Positions 10,840 to 24,698 of a DNA stretch of 64,000 nt are shown piece by piece. The first letter of the stretch is position 1. Every line of letters starts with the position of its first letter. The notes below the pieces were generated by a model. That model was not told where the DNA came from. It worked only from the letters and a program-made list of their open reading frames with translations, and ran no database searches. The position numbers were made by a program, and so were the translations under genes. Source of the stretch: Theobroma cacao (Eukaryota; Streptophyta; Magnoliopsida; Malvales; Malvaceae); the NCBI RefSeq assembly GCF_000208745.1, contig NC_030851.1, positions 4,873,956 to 4,937,955 on the forward strand, given 5' to 3'.

Positions 10840-12497
10840 TTTTGAAACAAATGTATCAAGTTAGTAAAAATGATGGTGTATGAAGATCAATAAATTCTCG
10901 CTAGAATTCTTGCAATGGCACTGTAATTAAATGAAGTTATTGGTGGTTGATTCCCTGACTCCCATCCACTAACTTATAGAATAACTTTCATTGTTTGGAG
11001 TCAAGTCGTGTTTCACAGATCGACCCCATGGCCAATGGGGCATAGGCCCCAGAAAACACTTGGAAGTCACGTTCCTTGTCAGGTAGTTATCCAAGTTCAT
11101 GTATACTTTTTGGTAGGTAGAAGAAACTCTCGGATTCCTCCTATTTTGCTGATTCGGAAAAACAAAGTAAATCGAACCTGTTAGATTGGCAGAATTTGAA
11201 TTCTGCTAAACTAAATTGCATATATACAGAAAGAGTAGCCACAGTATAGATCAATAACCTGAAATATTCAGCAGAAAACTGAATTTTGTTTTTCATTTAT
11301 ACTCAGTTACACACATAATCACCTAAGGCAATATTTAATTTTCTGGAGAATGGACTATTTTAAAGTTCTAATGAACAAGAATATTACTGGTTGACAGTAA
11401 TTGGTTTATCAGAAAATACATGGCAAGTGCCGGCGAAGAAAAAGTTGGATTTCAACGTGAAACATGCTAAAGTGAATGATACTCTCTCTTTTGACTAGAC
11501 AACCAACCGTCAGTCAAAAGAGTTACTAATATTTTTTCTCTTTTTTGTGAAGGTTTGAGCTCCGTTTTTTCCTCCTTTTTGGGAGTGGACGACTTGCCAA
11601 TTACCGACGAACAATGGCTGGTCCGCGGGCCAGTACCAAGGAATCACTGTTCAAGCCCACCTTGGCCCATTTTCATTTTGTTGGGGGCATTGAAGGTAAT
11701 GGATGTGGAGCTTCACGGTCCTGCTTACCTTTTTAATTCGAAAATATATTTATTAAATGAAAAAAAGTTTGTATTATCTTGTTTTTGATATAAATTGCGT
11801 GACCTTTTTATCCACTTAATTTATAAGAGGAGCAACTCTCTCATTGTATAGAATTTTTCACTTATAGAGTAACTTGAATTAATGTAGATTTCATATCAAT
11901 AGAAAATTGGATAAGTTCTAATATTTCTTTCCAAGAATTTATATTTTCAATTCAAAAAATATTTTTTGGATATATAGGAGAATTTAGAAGATATTTATTA
12001 AATAAAAATTTTATTTACAAATTTAAAATTTAGCTCATCTAATATAAGATTTGTAACATCTAAATATGACGTGTTTGACCTTTCTTTCGTGTCCAAGTGT
12101 CCAATAGAAAATTAAAAAAGAAGAAAAAAAAAAGAAACCATTTTCAAAAAGAGAAAATTTTGGCAAAATGACTTGGCCGATAAACAAGAGAGAAACATTT
12201 CTCACTTTTCCTCCAAGAAAAGAGAAAAATAGTGTTGCTGTATTTATTTGTATTTTTAGATTTTATTTATTTATTCCTGTCTTTCGAAATTTTTCTGGGC
12301 AAGAATTAACCAACGGTTCAGACTTCAGAGTGCTCAAGCAACCTTGTGATATTTTATTTTCCCTCCTAACATAAACCCCCAAGCCCAAGTTAGGCCAGGG
12401 TTTCTGAAAAAAGGAAAAAAAATCCATCAAATAATTAATATAGAACTAGTAGTTATTGTTATCGTCATCTCCGTCTTTCCAGAAAAGGAAATCACCA
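10840..12497. other. Divergent spacer between the CXE gene and PREP1
   Basis: The promoters of the minus-strand CXE gene and the plus-strand protease gene must lie here, since the two are divergently transcribed. The sequence is AT-rich. No gene is supported; the forward reading frames at 11555 and 12168 have no family resemblance and no splice context. Confidence 0.5.
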
Positions 12498-15400
12498 ATG
12501 GAGGGAACAGCGCTTCTCCGCTCGCTCTCCTGTTCCTCTCTCGCCTGCAACAAGTTCCTCTTCTCGGCTCCCAAACACTCTCGCTCGTTTCTATCCAAAT
12601 CATCCACCGTCTCAGCCGCCGCCCGGTATCACCGCCGTCTCATTCCCAATCGCTCCCTTATTCGACGCAACAACTGGAGGTCACTCTCCGTAGCTTCTTC
12701 TCACTCCTCTCTTCGCTTCACTTATAGCAACAAAAATTTCAGTTCTTTATCCCCGCGCGCCGTTGCCTCTCCTACACAGCCTTCTCCAGGTAATATGTTC
12801 TTCTTTTTCTATTGTTCTTCTAATCTAAGTTAGATTAGTTAAAACGAGTTTTGGTTTTCCTTCTTGGTTAGATATTGCTGGAGTTGAAGATGAAGTTGCG
12901 GAGAAGCTTGGATTCGAGAAAGTATCGGAAGAGTTCATTGGAGAGTGTAAATCAAAAGCTGTTCTTTTCAAGCATAAAAAAACTGGTGCCGAAGTCATGT
13001 CCGTTTCAAACGATGATGAGAATAAGGTTTTCGGAATTGTTTTTCGAACTCCACCGTAAGTTCTTCGTTTTTTTACAAATTCCCTCTATAGAATTAATTA
13101 AGCTTCAGCTTAGTACATTACACATTCTAAATTTACCATTGTCTGTTATTTATGTTTTGGAAAATGGTTTCTTTCATGGTTAATTCTGAATTTGAATTGG
13201 TAATGGTGGAGTGCTTGGATTCAGTAGCCGAATAATGATGTTCGACATTTAGAAGACTTTTATGTGATGATTGGAATTGATAGTTGCATGTGTTCATATG
13301 ATTTCCTATGTGCCAATGCAGGAAGGATTCTACCGGGATTCCTCACATCTTGGAACACAGTGTATTATGTGGCTCGAGAAAGTATCCATTGAAGGAGCCA
13401 TTTGTTGAATTGTTAAAAGGGAGCTTGCACACTTTTCTGAATGCATTCACATATCCTGACAGGACTTGCTATCCAGTTGCTTCCACCAATGCAAAGGTAA
13501 AACTTTTGCTTCTGATTATATTGAGAAATTGCAAAAGAGAGGGCAGCCTGATACACAGTAGATGCAAGATAGCACCAATCGGAGCTCCTTCCCTGAACTT
13601 CCCAACACTCATGCACACATGTGCAAACACTAATTTGAAGGAGAAATTAGTTAGTATGTTGTGAGAATGAAATGTTTAATGTTATTAATTTTTCAGTTTT
13701 TGACTTGGTTTTATTTTCTGAACAGGATTTTTATAATCTTGTTGATGTATACTTGGATGCTGTCTTCTTCCCCAAGTGCATTGAGGACTTCCAAACTTTT
13801 CAACAGGAGGGTTGGCACTATGAGCTCAATGATACTTCAGAAGACATAACTTATAAAGGTGTGTATGTTTGTACACTCACGCCTTTAGCCTCTAGAATCC
13901 TCTGCTTGTGTGTCAAACATTCTTTACCCCTCAGCAATGTGCTGGTCCTTCATTACTCTTGATAAAATTTTCTTTTTCCTTTGTGTTTTCTTGTAGGAGT
14001 TGTTTTCAATGAGATGAAAGGTGTCTATTCCCAGCCTGATAATTTATTAGGGCGCACTGCTCAGCAGGTAAGTTTTCCTTTCTTTTCTTGCTTATTTATG
14101 CATTTTTCTTACATTCTGTAATATAGTGCTTATATAGTAATCAGCAGTCTATATCATTTTTGAAATGCTGCTGATGATTTGAGTATTTAAACTCTCATGG
14201 CTAATTTAAGAAGCTCCTGCCCCCCTCCTCTTCTCTCACATGCATGGTTGTGTGTGCAGGAATGCAGCATAACACATATATTAATAATACATAGTTAGGG
14301 AACTTTGATAAGTTTTCCTTTTCCATTTACAACTGTTTCATGTAACTTCTGTGCAGCTTTTCCATTTACAACTGTTTCATGTAACTTCTGTGCAGGCTCT
14401 CTTTCCAGACAATACCTATGGTGTTGACAGTGGAGGTGATCCGCAAGTTATTCCCAAGCTGACATATGAGGAATTTAAGGTAGGCTGCATTAATTACTTT
14501 GGTAGACATGTTTTAATGTTTTGAACTTCTAAAGGTGTGTGATGACTGATGAGGCATTTTATCTTGGTAAAGAGTACAACTTGTTATGTTTGAAACCTAG
14601 ACTACATCATTCTAACTTAATGCTACCTAAGCTATGGAAAAACCATTTTCTTTTTTGGGATCATTTTTTTCTCAAAGTGAAACTTATTTTTTAACAAAGA
14701 ACTTTATTTCTAACCAGGAAATGCATTTTAATTGTTGAATTTGGGATGTCTATAATGCCTATTTCAATGTCTTGGAGATGCAGAGTGAGACTTAATAGGA
14801 TTTGAAAATGGAATGTTTTACAAACACTTATTGCATATGAGTACTGTTGGTTTGTTTACATGAACTTTTTATTAAGCTTGTGGTAAATGCAATTCTTATT
14901 AGCCTCGAGTTCATAGTTCCAAAATGATATGGCTTATGATGTCTCTTGCATTTAGTTTTATGTTTCAACTTCTGTTGGTTACAAGGCAAGACTCTTGGTC
15001 TTTTTCACTGAGTATGGTGTGTGTTTGGGCGTATGCTTTATTCTGGTTCATCTGTATATTCATAGGTACTCGTGCATGTAGATTATGGATTTATGTGTTT
15101 ATGTCTGTTGCTTTGGTGGTTATTACTTTTGCTGATGGTAAATATGGTTTCTCTCATTTTGTGAACCAAATAACAGGAATTTCACCGCAAATATTACCAT
15201 CCCAGCAATGCTAGGATATGGTTTTACGGAGATGATGATCCAATTGAACGCTTGCGTATCCTAAGCGGTAATAAATGACTATTGCAGTTGTTGTTCATGT
15301 ATGGATGGCACTTTTCCTAATAGATAGCCCCTTATCTCCCTTGAAATATGTGGTGACTCTGTTCAAAAGGGAAGTGATGCAGAGTGGAATTGCATATAAG

Positions 15401-18400
15401 GATATTATAGAGACTGGAAGCCTCAAAAGAAAGAATAGGCTTTGAAATTGTTGCCAGCTTGGCTGATTAAATGACAAAATGATGCCCCATAATATAAATT
15501 GGTTATGCAGTAGGTAGTTTTATTGCATCTTTTTCAGCACAGTATGGTACTATAATCTTTTAATTGTTTGGGTATAATTATGTATCATATTTATGTTCTT
15601 AGACTGAAATTCAGTATAAAACAGCTTTTTTCTTTCCATTTCCTTTCCCCTGCAAATCAGACAGTTTGACGAAGTATCACAACATTTTCTCTTCTCCAGT
15701 TTATAGATATATAATGCTTGTTTGAGAAGCCTTTCTTGGTCTTTTACCATTATATTTATTTCAATTGTTTATTCTTGTGGTCTTCCTGATTGTTATATTC
15801 TATGTAAACTGTAACATTTTACTCTTTCTATCTCAGAATATCTAGATATGTTTGACGCAAGTACCGCTCCAGATGAATCAAAAGTTGAACCACAGAAGCT
15901 TTTCTCAGAACCAGTCAGGTTTGTTGAGAAATACCCTGTTGGTGAAGGTGGTGATTTGAAGAAGAAGCACATGGTATGCCTTAATTGGTTGCTCTCTGAT
16001 AAACCCTTGGACTTGCAAACTGAACTTACCCTTGGGTTTTTGGATCATCTTATGCTGGGAACTCCTGCTTCTCCCTTGAGGAAAGTGTTGCTTGAAAGTG
16101 GTCTTGGAGATGCCATTATTGGTGGCGGGGTGGAAGATGAACTTCTTCAGCCTCAGTTTAGCATTGGCTTGAAGGGAGTTTCTGAAGATGACATCCCAAA
16201 AGTAGAAGAATTAATAATGAGTTCTCTTAAAAAGCTAGCTGAAGAAGGTTTTGACACAGATGCTGTGGAGGCATCTATGAATACGATTGAGTTTTCACTC
16301 AGAGAGAACAATACTGGGTCATTTCCTCGTGGCTTGTCTCTGATGCTTCGCTCCATTGTAAGTTTTTCCATTCCTAGCTTAATTTAAATTTTAGAATATT
16401 GTCCATCGTCTCATTTTTTTTTTCTTTGCAAATGTATGATTTTATCTTGCTTTTACTTTGAAGGGTAAGTGGATATATGATATGGATCCTTTTGAGCCAT
16501 TGAAATATGAGAAACCTTTAATGATCCTGAAAGCCAGAATAGCTGAGGAAAGCTCCAAGGCTGTTTTCTCTCCTTTAATAGAGAAATTCATCTTGAACAA
16601 TCCCCATTGTGTTACCATAGAAATGCAGGTATTGCTCTAACCTAAAACATCCCTTCCTATGTTTATTTAATTCTTTACAGTAACTAAGCAGAAACCAATG
16701 AACTTCTTTTCTGTTAGCCTGATCCGGAGAAAGCCTCTCGTGATGAAGCTGCCGAAAAAGAAATTTTGAATAAAGTTAAAGCCAGCATGACAGAAGAAGA
16801 TCTAGCAGAGCTAGCACGTGCTACTCAGGAGCTGAAACTTAAACAGGAAACTCCTGACCCTCCAGAAGCCTTAAGAAGTGTTCCAAGCCTATCTTTACAT
16901 GATATTCCCAAGGAACCAATACGTGTTCCCACAGAGGTTAGCATAAAGCTTAATGTCCATCTCTTCCCCTAAATGTTCTCTTTCAGCTTTGTGTGTGCTA
17001 GGTTTCTGTACATCTGGGTGTAGGTTGGAGATATCAATGGTGTAAAGGTTCTGCAGCATGATCTCTTCACAAATGATGTCCTTTACACTGACGTTGTTTT
17101 TGATATGAGTTCACTGAAGCGAGAACTTCTTCCTCTAGTACCATTGTTTTGGTGAGATGGATCTTGCCTCGAAAGCTAGTTTTCTTTTTCTTGTTATGAA
17201 GGCTGTTCTCTCCTATTTGTTTTTTGTTCTAAACATATTAAGTTATTTTCAAGATTAAACTGAGACAAGATAGTTCAAATCCACTTGCTTTGCATAAACA
17301 ATGGTGGTGTTTTCCTTTTTATCTACCACATAGTTTTGCTAAATTGCTGATCATTATTTGAATTCCTTTGTAAGTCTCTTACCGCTTGATGATGTATCTG
17401 TGATCAGTGTGTATCGGCTTTTGGATGTTTAATGAAATCTTTGCTTCTAAACAGAAGGGCAATTCTATATGTTGTAGCATCATTTTAGATATTAGGGTCC
17501 TACTTCAATACTCTTTTTCTGCAATCACCATACTTTTCTCATTCCAATTGCTTGGTAACCAGTGTTATCCTTATAAAGCACCTAAACTTCAAGTAGCCAT
17601 ACTGCCTAGTTAGGTGAAATTTATTGGCCTTCATTTCCATAACCAAAAACCTCTTTGCAAACTTTCTGTTAGAAAACAGCATCTTTAGTCAATCTATAGC
17701 TTGACCTTCAGCAGCTATTTGCTCTATAAGTCTCTCTTTTAATATATGAGAGAAGAAGTGTCTACTCTGAAATCAGTTTATAGAACATAATAGTTGTAAT
17801 GCAAATAAGTTATGACCGACTTCTTTTTTTTTTTTATTTGTTTAAAAGAGCTATCAACAGGATCTCACATTTCTATTTCCATGCATAAACTTTGGCAGTC
17901 AGTCATTACTGGAGATGGGTACAAAAGACTTATCCTTTGTGCAACTTAATCAATTGATTGGAAGGAAAACTGGAGGAATTTCAGTTTATCCATTCACATC
18001 ATCTATACAAGGCAAGGAAGATCCCTGTAGCCATATAATTGTTCGAGGCAAATCAATGGCTGGGCGTGCTGATGATCTATTTAATCTGGTATATCATTCT
18101 TTTCTGATTTTGTGAACAGATATGATATATTGTTGCAACATGTCAGTTTGTGTACCAAAAATGGTTCAACAAGTTGTAGATTGATTGCTTTCTGCTGATT
18201 ATAGTTTGTTTTTGGAAAATATGTTCCCTTCAAAAGATTGATTGTCCAAAGGGTTTTTTCTTGTCATTCAATTGTAGATTAATTGTGTTATTCAAGAAGT
18301 ACAATTTACAGACCAACAACGGTTCAAGCAGTTTGTATCCCAAAGCAAAGCAAGAATGGAGGTATATATTTTGGATTTCTTAGAGGGGTTTCTGTGGAAA

Positions 18401-20884
18401 TACAAGAACTGAAACTTAATTTAGTCTAATGGTTTATACGCATTTCCAGAGCCGATTGAGAGGCAGTGGTCATGGAATTGCAGCAGCTAGGATGGATGCA
18501 AAGTTAAATGTGTCTGGGTGGATTTCTGAGCAAATGGGTGGAGTCAGGTAGAAATTTTGGATTCTTTATGTTTTCTTTTACATGCTAATCTTTCACGTTA
18601 CAAGGCCAAGCAATACCTTAACAGTTCGAAAGTTTAAAGTATCACACTGTGCAGTCGTTGCTTAAGATTTGTCTTTGGTTACAACTTTACAATGAAATAC
18701 AATTTTTCTTGTAGTTATTTAAGTAAATATTTCGCTTTCTTTCTGAAGTCATTTTATTCACGCATGTGTGAAAAATTCTAGTACTCCACGTACAAAAGTA
18801 TTATAATGAATGAATTTAGGAAATTTATTGTATTCATATTTTTGTTTCCTAGTTACCTGGAATTCCTACAAGGGCTGGAGGAGAGAGTGGATAATGATTG
18901 GGCAGGAATTTCATCATCTCTTGAGGAGATCCGTAAATCCTTACTTTCCAGGGAAGGTTGCTTGATAAATATGACTGCTGATGGGAAAAATCTCTCAAAC
19001 ACAGAAAAGCTTGTTAGCAAATTCCTTGATTTGCTTCCTAGCAACTCTGTTGTTGAAAGAGCTAGTTGGAGTGCTCGACTTCCTTCAAACAATGAAGCCA
19101 TTGTGATACCTACTCAGGTGAGTAAATTGTCTCTTCTTGTGGTCAATCACTTTTTCTTTATTTATCTGAATAATTACTTGCAAGCCTCCACCTGTTACAG
19201 GTAAATTACGTTGGGAAAGCAGCTAACTTATATGATGGCGGCTACCAGCTTAATGGGAGTGCTTATGTTATTTCAAAACATATTAGTAACACATGGTTGT
19301 GGGATCGTGTACGTGTTAGTGGCGGAGCTTATGGGGGGTTCTGTAACTTTGATACTCATTCAGGTGCAATAGGTGCTATATTTGCTGGCAAGCATCTTTT
19401 ATTCCCACTTTTATGATCTTACCTGCAGATTTTCTCATGTAGGTGTATTCATCTTCTTATCCTATCGAGACCCCAACTTATTAGAGACACTTGATATATA
19501 TGATGGAACTGGGGACTTTCTGCGGGAATTGGAAATGGATGATGATACACTTACCAAAGCAATTATTGGGACCGTTGGTGATGTTGATGCATACCAGCTG
19601 CCAGATGCTAAAGGTTACAGTAGGTATGGAGAAAGCCTCTGTATTTTTCCTTTCCCTTATGTTTTGTTTACTTTATTTGGTAGATTCTTTGATTTTTTTC
19701 CTTAAGTCAAATCATAGGAGACATTATGAATGAGAAAACTGAAATTTGTGTTAGTTGTTCTCAGGTTTCTCATCATTTATCAGGTTAAGTATTCTGCATC
19801 TCCATTTTTTAAACAGTCAGATTTTGTTTAATAAACTATAGAGGGCTCTTTATACAGTTGAAATATGTTTATAGTTTACCCATGAATTCTTCATTTTCTT
19901 TTGTGAAAGTAATAAATGTTGAAGACTGACATTTTAGTTCTGCTTCTGCCTCAAGGACCCTAAACCAGACAGTGAAGTTAGTGCCTTATTGTTATTGTTA
20001 AATCTCAGAGAGAATTTAAAGATCTCTAAATCTACTTTTATTGTTCCTGCTGCTGATTTCTATCTGCTGCTCTGAGCATTATCATGCCGTATACTGACTT
20101 AAACATTTTTCTGGTAGCTTGGTACGATATTTATTGGGGATCACTGAGGAAGAAAGGCAGAGGAGACGAGAAGAGATATTATCAACAAGGTAAAATGATG
20201 CTTTTGACTGATGGTTTATGCTAACTGCTGGGATTGTGCTTATAATGAACCATGGTAGTTTGTGATATCAGAAAGGATGATAATAAATGTTGTGGGTTGC
20301 AAAGATGTGGTAGCTTGGTGGGATATTTATTGGCGATCACTGAGGAAGAAAAACACATACATGGAAAATAATGGCCATCTGATTTTTGAATTGATTTTTA
20401 TTACTTTCTGCCTAAACTTCAATTTGATGTGGGTTACAAAGATATGGTTTTGATGCCTTGCACGATGAATTCACATTTTTTCCCTTCTCTTTGGGAAGTA
20501 TAAGGAAATGAGTAATATTATGAAATTATTGGTATCTTTTTATCCTAGTTGAATCTCATGACTTATGTTTGTCTAAAGTAAGTTCTTGGATGTATTTAGT
20601 CATCTATAAGTTCTTTGCTTGCAATTGTCTATTGAACTCGTTGTGTTTATGGCTCATTCATGAAAACTGTTCTTTTCCGAATGATTGGTTTTGATATTTA
20701 AACCATCTTTTCACCCCTAACTTTGTCGCGTCTGCTCCACAGTTTGAAGGATTTCAAGGAATTTGCGGAGGCCATTGATGCTGTTAAAGATAAAGGAGTT
20801 GCTGTAGCAGTGGCATCACTGAATGACATCGAGGCTGCAAACAGGGAGCGCTCCAACTTTTTCCAAGTGAAGAAAGCTCTCTAA
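12498..20884 (+). CDS. PREP1: Presequence protease, chloroplastic/mitochondrial (M16C pitrilysin family)
   Basis: A complete gene encoding 1085 aa (Arabidopsis PREP1 is about 1080). Nineteen exons with consistent phase: 12498–12789, 12872–13055, 13322–13496, 13726–13858, 13997–14067, 14396–14479, 15177–15267, 15837–16357, 16464–16628, 16718–16936, 17024–17151, 17899–18088, 18278–18361, 18450–18547, 18853–19117, 19201–19363, 19443–19623, 20118–20189, 20743–20884. The enzyme degrades cleaved targeting peptides and other small unstructured peptides in plastid stroma and mitochondrial matrix. The Ser/Arg-rich first ~85 residues are a dual transit peptide. The inverted zinc motif HILEH is at 167–171, and the third ligand Glu267 (NEMKG) lies exactly 100 residues after His167, as in the characterised enzyme. 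Arg938 and Tyr944 (RVSGGAY) match the C-terminal substrate-binding pair. Intron 5 has a duplicated acceptor and intron 18 a decayed exon copy. Confidence 0.96.
14318..14395 (+). repeat. Perfect 39-bp tandem duplication carrying the intron 5 acceptor of PREP1
   Basis: Two identical 39-bp units, 14318–14356 and 14357–14395, each end in CTTCTGTGCAG. The second CAG is the acceptor that keeps the conserved protein sequence. The first is an equally good acceptor. Using it would add exactly 13 codons without a stop between AQQ and ALFPDN. Confidence 0.95.
20309..20352 (+). pseudogene. Decayed duplicate of PREP1 exon 18 inside intron 18
   Basis: About 44 bp here repeat the acceptor and first half of exon 18 (20112–20155) with only a few mismatches. 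The acceptor GGTAG and codons for SLVGYLLAITEEE are still readable. The second half of the exon and its donor are gone and TAA follows soon after. A related GGGTTRCAAAGAT block occurs on both sides (about 20294 and 20433), so a slightly larger local duplication is likely. Confidence 0.8.
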
Positions 20885-21696
20885 TGCCCTTTAACAATTG
20901 CTTCAACCACGACCAAATCTCATACTCAAAAAGCATTTATTTCAATTTTGTCATACTATGGTACGAGTAGATGGAATAATAGTAGTGAAATGGAGGGAAA
21001 TCATTGCGGCATGAAATCTGTGCAATATCAAGGCTTATAATGGACTTAATATTTCTTAAAAAGCCAATATTTGTTTCACTTTGAGCAATGCAGGTTTCAT
21101 CTAATCTTTATACTTCTCACACTTTGTTATTAAACTGGTTGATCCCACAATGTAGAGTGTTGAGCCCTTTTGATCAGAATGTGATCATTATTATTAGGTT
21201 GACAACAAAACTCTATAACTGTGATGTTAAATTAGTCTATAGTTTCCCTTAGAGGTTAACTCCATGTTAATGTGATTAGTTTCGGGTTTTGAACTATTTT
21301 TTCTTTAATATTGTTACAAGCATTGGATTATTTATATAAAAAAAATAGATTTGTTTATGAATGTAAATGGATACTCTATACATCAGTATCTTGTATTGTA
21401 TGTATTAATAAATAAGATTAAAATTCATTACTTGTTCTACTAATGAGTTTAATTAATTTTTTCATGAGTTATTTTTAATTTATTTTATTTAATTATTATT
21501 ATAAATAATATACATAAAATGTTATTTAAATTTATTTTAATTGAGTATTAATGCGGACGGATATTTAAAATATTCGGTTATGAATTCGAGTATTTTTTCA
21601 AATAATTGAGTTCAATTTAAGTCATCGAAAAAATAACAACACTAATTGACACGTCTAAACTTGTTGAAGCTTCTAGTATTGGGCAAATAAAAATTA

Positions 21697-21830
21697 AGAG
21701 GTTGTTGGGCCTAGTGCGGTAAAAGCAGGCAATCGCCGTTGGTCATGAGGTCTTTGTTCAAACATTTTTATGACAACAAGAGAGAGTTAGCTAGAGCAGG
21801 CGGAGTTGGATGTGTCTTGAAATTCCTTAA
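21697..21830 (+). mobile_element. tRNA-derived SINE-like head
   Basis: A box-A-like GCCTAGTGCGGT at 21709–21720 and a box-B-like TTGTTCAAAC at 21754–21763 are spaced as in a tRNA. Between them lies the GGTCATGAGGT motif common in plant SINE heads. The body and tail are not clear and no target duplication was found, so this may be an old fragment. Confidence 0.45.
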
Positions 21831-23769
21831 TTGTTCCGAGGGTTATTCCAGCTTCAGATCATCATCTACACTTGCAAACTTTAGTTCCGAGTGGAACTAC
21901 TGGTGCAGGATTTAATTTATTTTTTTCATTCTTGAGAGGCTTGAATGTTCCAACTTTCTGAGTTAATTGAATCAGTTGCCACGAACAATTTTGTTACAAT
22001 GTATCTTTTGTCAATTCCTCCCGGTCACTTTGATGTAGGGTATAAAGTTGAATGCCAAACATCTAAGTTTCATCTACTCTCATTCATTCAACTGGTGAGA
22101 TGGTTCAAAAACCAATGTTGGGGTCTTAATACCTCTCCTAACTCCTTCCCCCATCCTCTCAAAGAAACTGTAACAACATTAATGGTGTTGAACACTGGCT
22201 TTGAAGATCGGCCAATTATATGTCCTGCTGCTGCTTCTTTCCAGGGCTGATAACTACCAATCTCTTCCAACTCAGGGTTGCTTAGCAAGGCACAATATTA
22301 CATCACATACCTAATTAGTTCACACAAGTCAAAATCAGGGTACGTAGAACAACTCCAGTAAATTCAATAATAATCATCATCTGTCAAAATGAATCATCGT
22401 CACTCACAATTAACCTTATCCGCATGCAATAAATGATTCGTCTACAGTTCTGATCTCCTCTCTGACGATTTAAATTACGACCTGTTTTCAGCTCTCCAGG
22501 CCTTGCTGTCAATATAGAATTCTACCATTATTGATGCTGTTAAGCAATGCATTATATATATGTTATCTACCAAATGGTACCTTGAGCACAATCCCCATGG
22601 ATCCCTTCCAGCACCACTAGTGTCTTGTCATTCAAAGTACAGGTCCTACCTGGGCTACCTCATCTGCCATCCCAAAATGATCTGTCTTTCGTTTCCTTTT
22701 CCCAGTCCTCCAGGTTAATAATTTGCCAGCGTGGAGGTGGCAGTGAACGAATAGGTCGTTAAATTCTACTATAAATTTTGTCAAATCATAGTACCTAATT
22801 TACTTGCATTCCATGATTTCTCTGGTAGCCATTCGTAATCTACATTTGCACACTTTGAGGTGGACCAACTATTTTATTTATTTATTTATTTGATTTGATT
22901 TGAAAGAGTTAGGTCATCATCTTCATCCATTTCTCTTTGATATTTTTTCTTCGTTTAATCTTTTCGTCTTCGGTGAATCATCCGCTTAAAAATAATATGA
23001 ATCTTAATTCTTTAAAAAGACACTAAATATATGAATGTTACTCAGAATTTATAATCAACATATTACCATAAAAGAGTATATATGCATAGCACACTCTTAA
23101 TTATTCAAAGTTATATACAGAACTATTTGTTAATTATATCAATAACTAAGTACTTTATATATTTCACTAACCTTAAATTAGTGAATATTTATAAAAAGTT
23201 TCTACAATAGATGCAAATTACCTCGAGGACAGAATATTTATTTAATACTCAATTTAATTTGGGTTCAGATCGTTGAGAATACAGGTGAAATCTGCCTAAT
23301 CGATGGAAAATAGTTATTCCATTGTGTCTAGTACTTCTTACCCAAGGAAAGAGCGTGCACATGTGTACGTGATTTCCAATTAATTCGAGGTCCCTAATGA
23401 CGTAAGTATTTTCATTGTGAATATCTCTAAAAAAATTTAGAGATAACTGTTAAGAACCTCCACATTCTCCGAATTAATGTGCTATCTGCTGCGACTGTGG
23501 ATGTAAATTGTCCCCAACCAAATGTTGCATTGTTCTCACTAGATAAGAGCTAGTACAAACACCAGCCAAGAAAAAGGACAAGGAAGAAAGAAACCTAACA
23601 GCATCTCAAAAAAATAAAAAATAAAAAAAAACCCCCATAAATCCAAGTTTCAGTATGAGGTATGAACAGTGGGTTTTTCAGGCCCAAAATGCTTACCTAA
23701 TGAAGTTCCCGCGGAGGCTATGATTGAAATAGGAACACTATTCATCTGATAGTAGATTTCGTAATTCAT

Positions 23770-24380
23770 GTATTCATATTGTGTAAATATAAAATATCAA
23801 TAGTTATACGAGTAAATATAAATATAATATGATTAATTAATCGTATTAAAATCTTAAACACGACCTACTGAGTTAAATTTTATACGACATCACGTGATTA
23901 ATACGATCAAAATTTGTATGATTTATGACATGTTGTTTATACGACTTAGATGATTAATAGAATTAAAACTATTTAATTAGAATATATATGAGTAAAATAT
24001 GATTATGTTATTCAAATTTATAATAAAAAATTATAAATATCATAATATTTATCAAGTATAATAAAATTTAATATCAATAAATCTTAATCACCATTAAAAT
24101 ATTTGTATTTATAAGGATAAATAAATAGTTACTAAACATGTCCATACAATACATGAGCATAATTAAATAAATAAGTAATAAATGAATCACAGATTATACA
24201 AGTATATGATAACATGATTAACCAATCGTGCTTTAGACTCGATTTATTCGTATTTTAATCGTGTCTATATGATTAATACACGAAATATAATTAGCTTAAA
24301 TTTAAATCTGTTTAAACTCATATCATTTTTGAATCGTATTACCATGTCATACACAAAATTATCAAATCTATCTTATTGAA
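23770..24380. repeat. AT-rich repeat with CGTGT/TAATACG blocks
   Basis: ATACGA, TAATACG and CGTGT-type words recur here in both orientations (for example near 23840, 23880, 24230 and 24290), as in decayed MITE-like sequences of eudicots. Borders and class are unresolved. Confidence 0.3.
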
Positions 24381-24698
24381 AGGGGATAACAATCGGTATT
24401 TAATGAATAACTTCTTTAGCCTCTAAGACGCAGCGTATTCTCAGGCTCTTGTCTCTACCTTATAAATCACCAGGTAGGGCTTTGTGGCGATGGGCAATTC
24501 ACCTTATAAAGTTCCAAAAACTATTCAACTTATTCTTCTCGTTGTACAAGAATTTTTGGTTGTGTAGTTGGAAAGAATAATAGTTGAATTTTAATGTTCA
24601 ACTTTGCATTTTTCACAGTTGGTCTTGCTCGCTCGAACTTGACTCATGAATATTTCTAAATTTTAATTTTTGTCTTGATAATTATAAAAACTTGTTTA

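Noticed and set aside
22088..22290. miR482-like string (CTCCTAACTCC…CCCATCC) and a minus-strand 66-codon frame
   Set aside because: No complementary arm lies within a few hundred bases, so no precursor hairpin can form, and the protein frame shows no family features.
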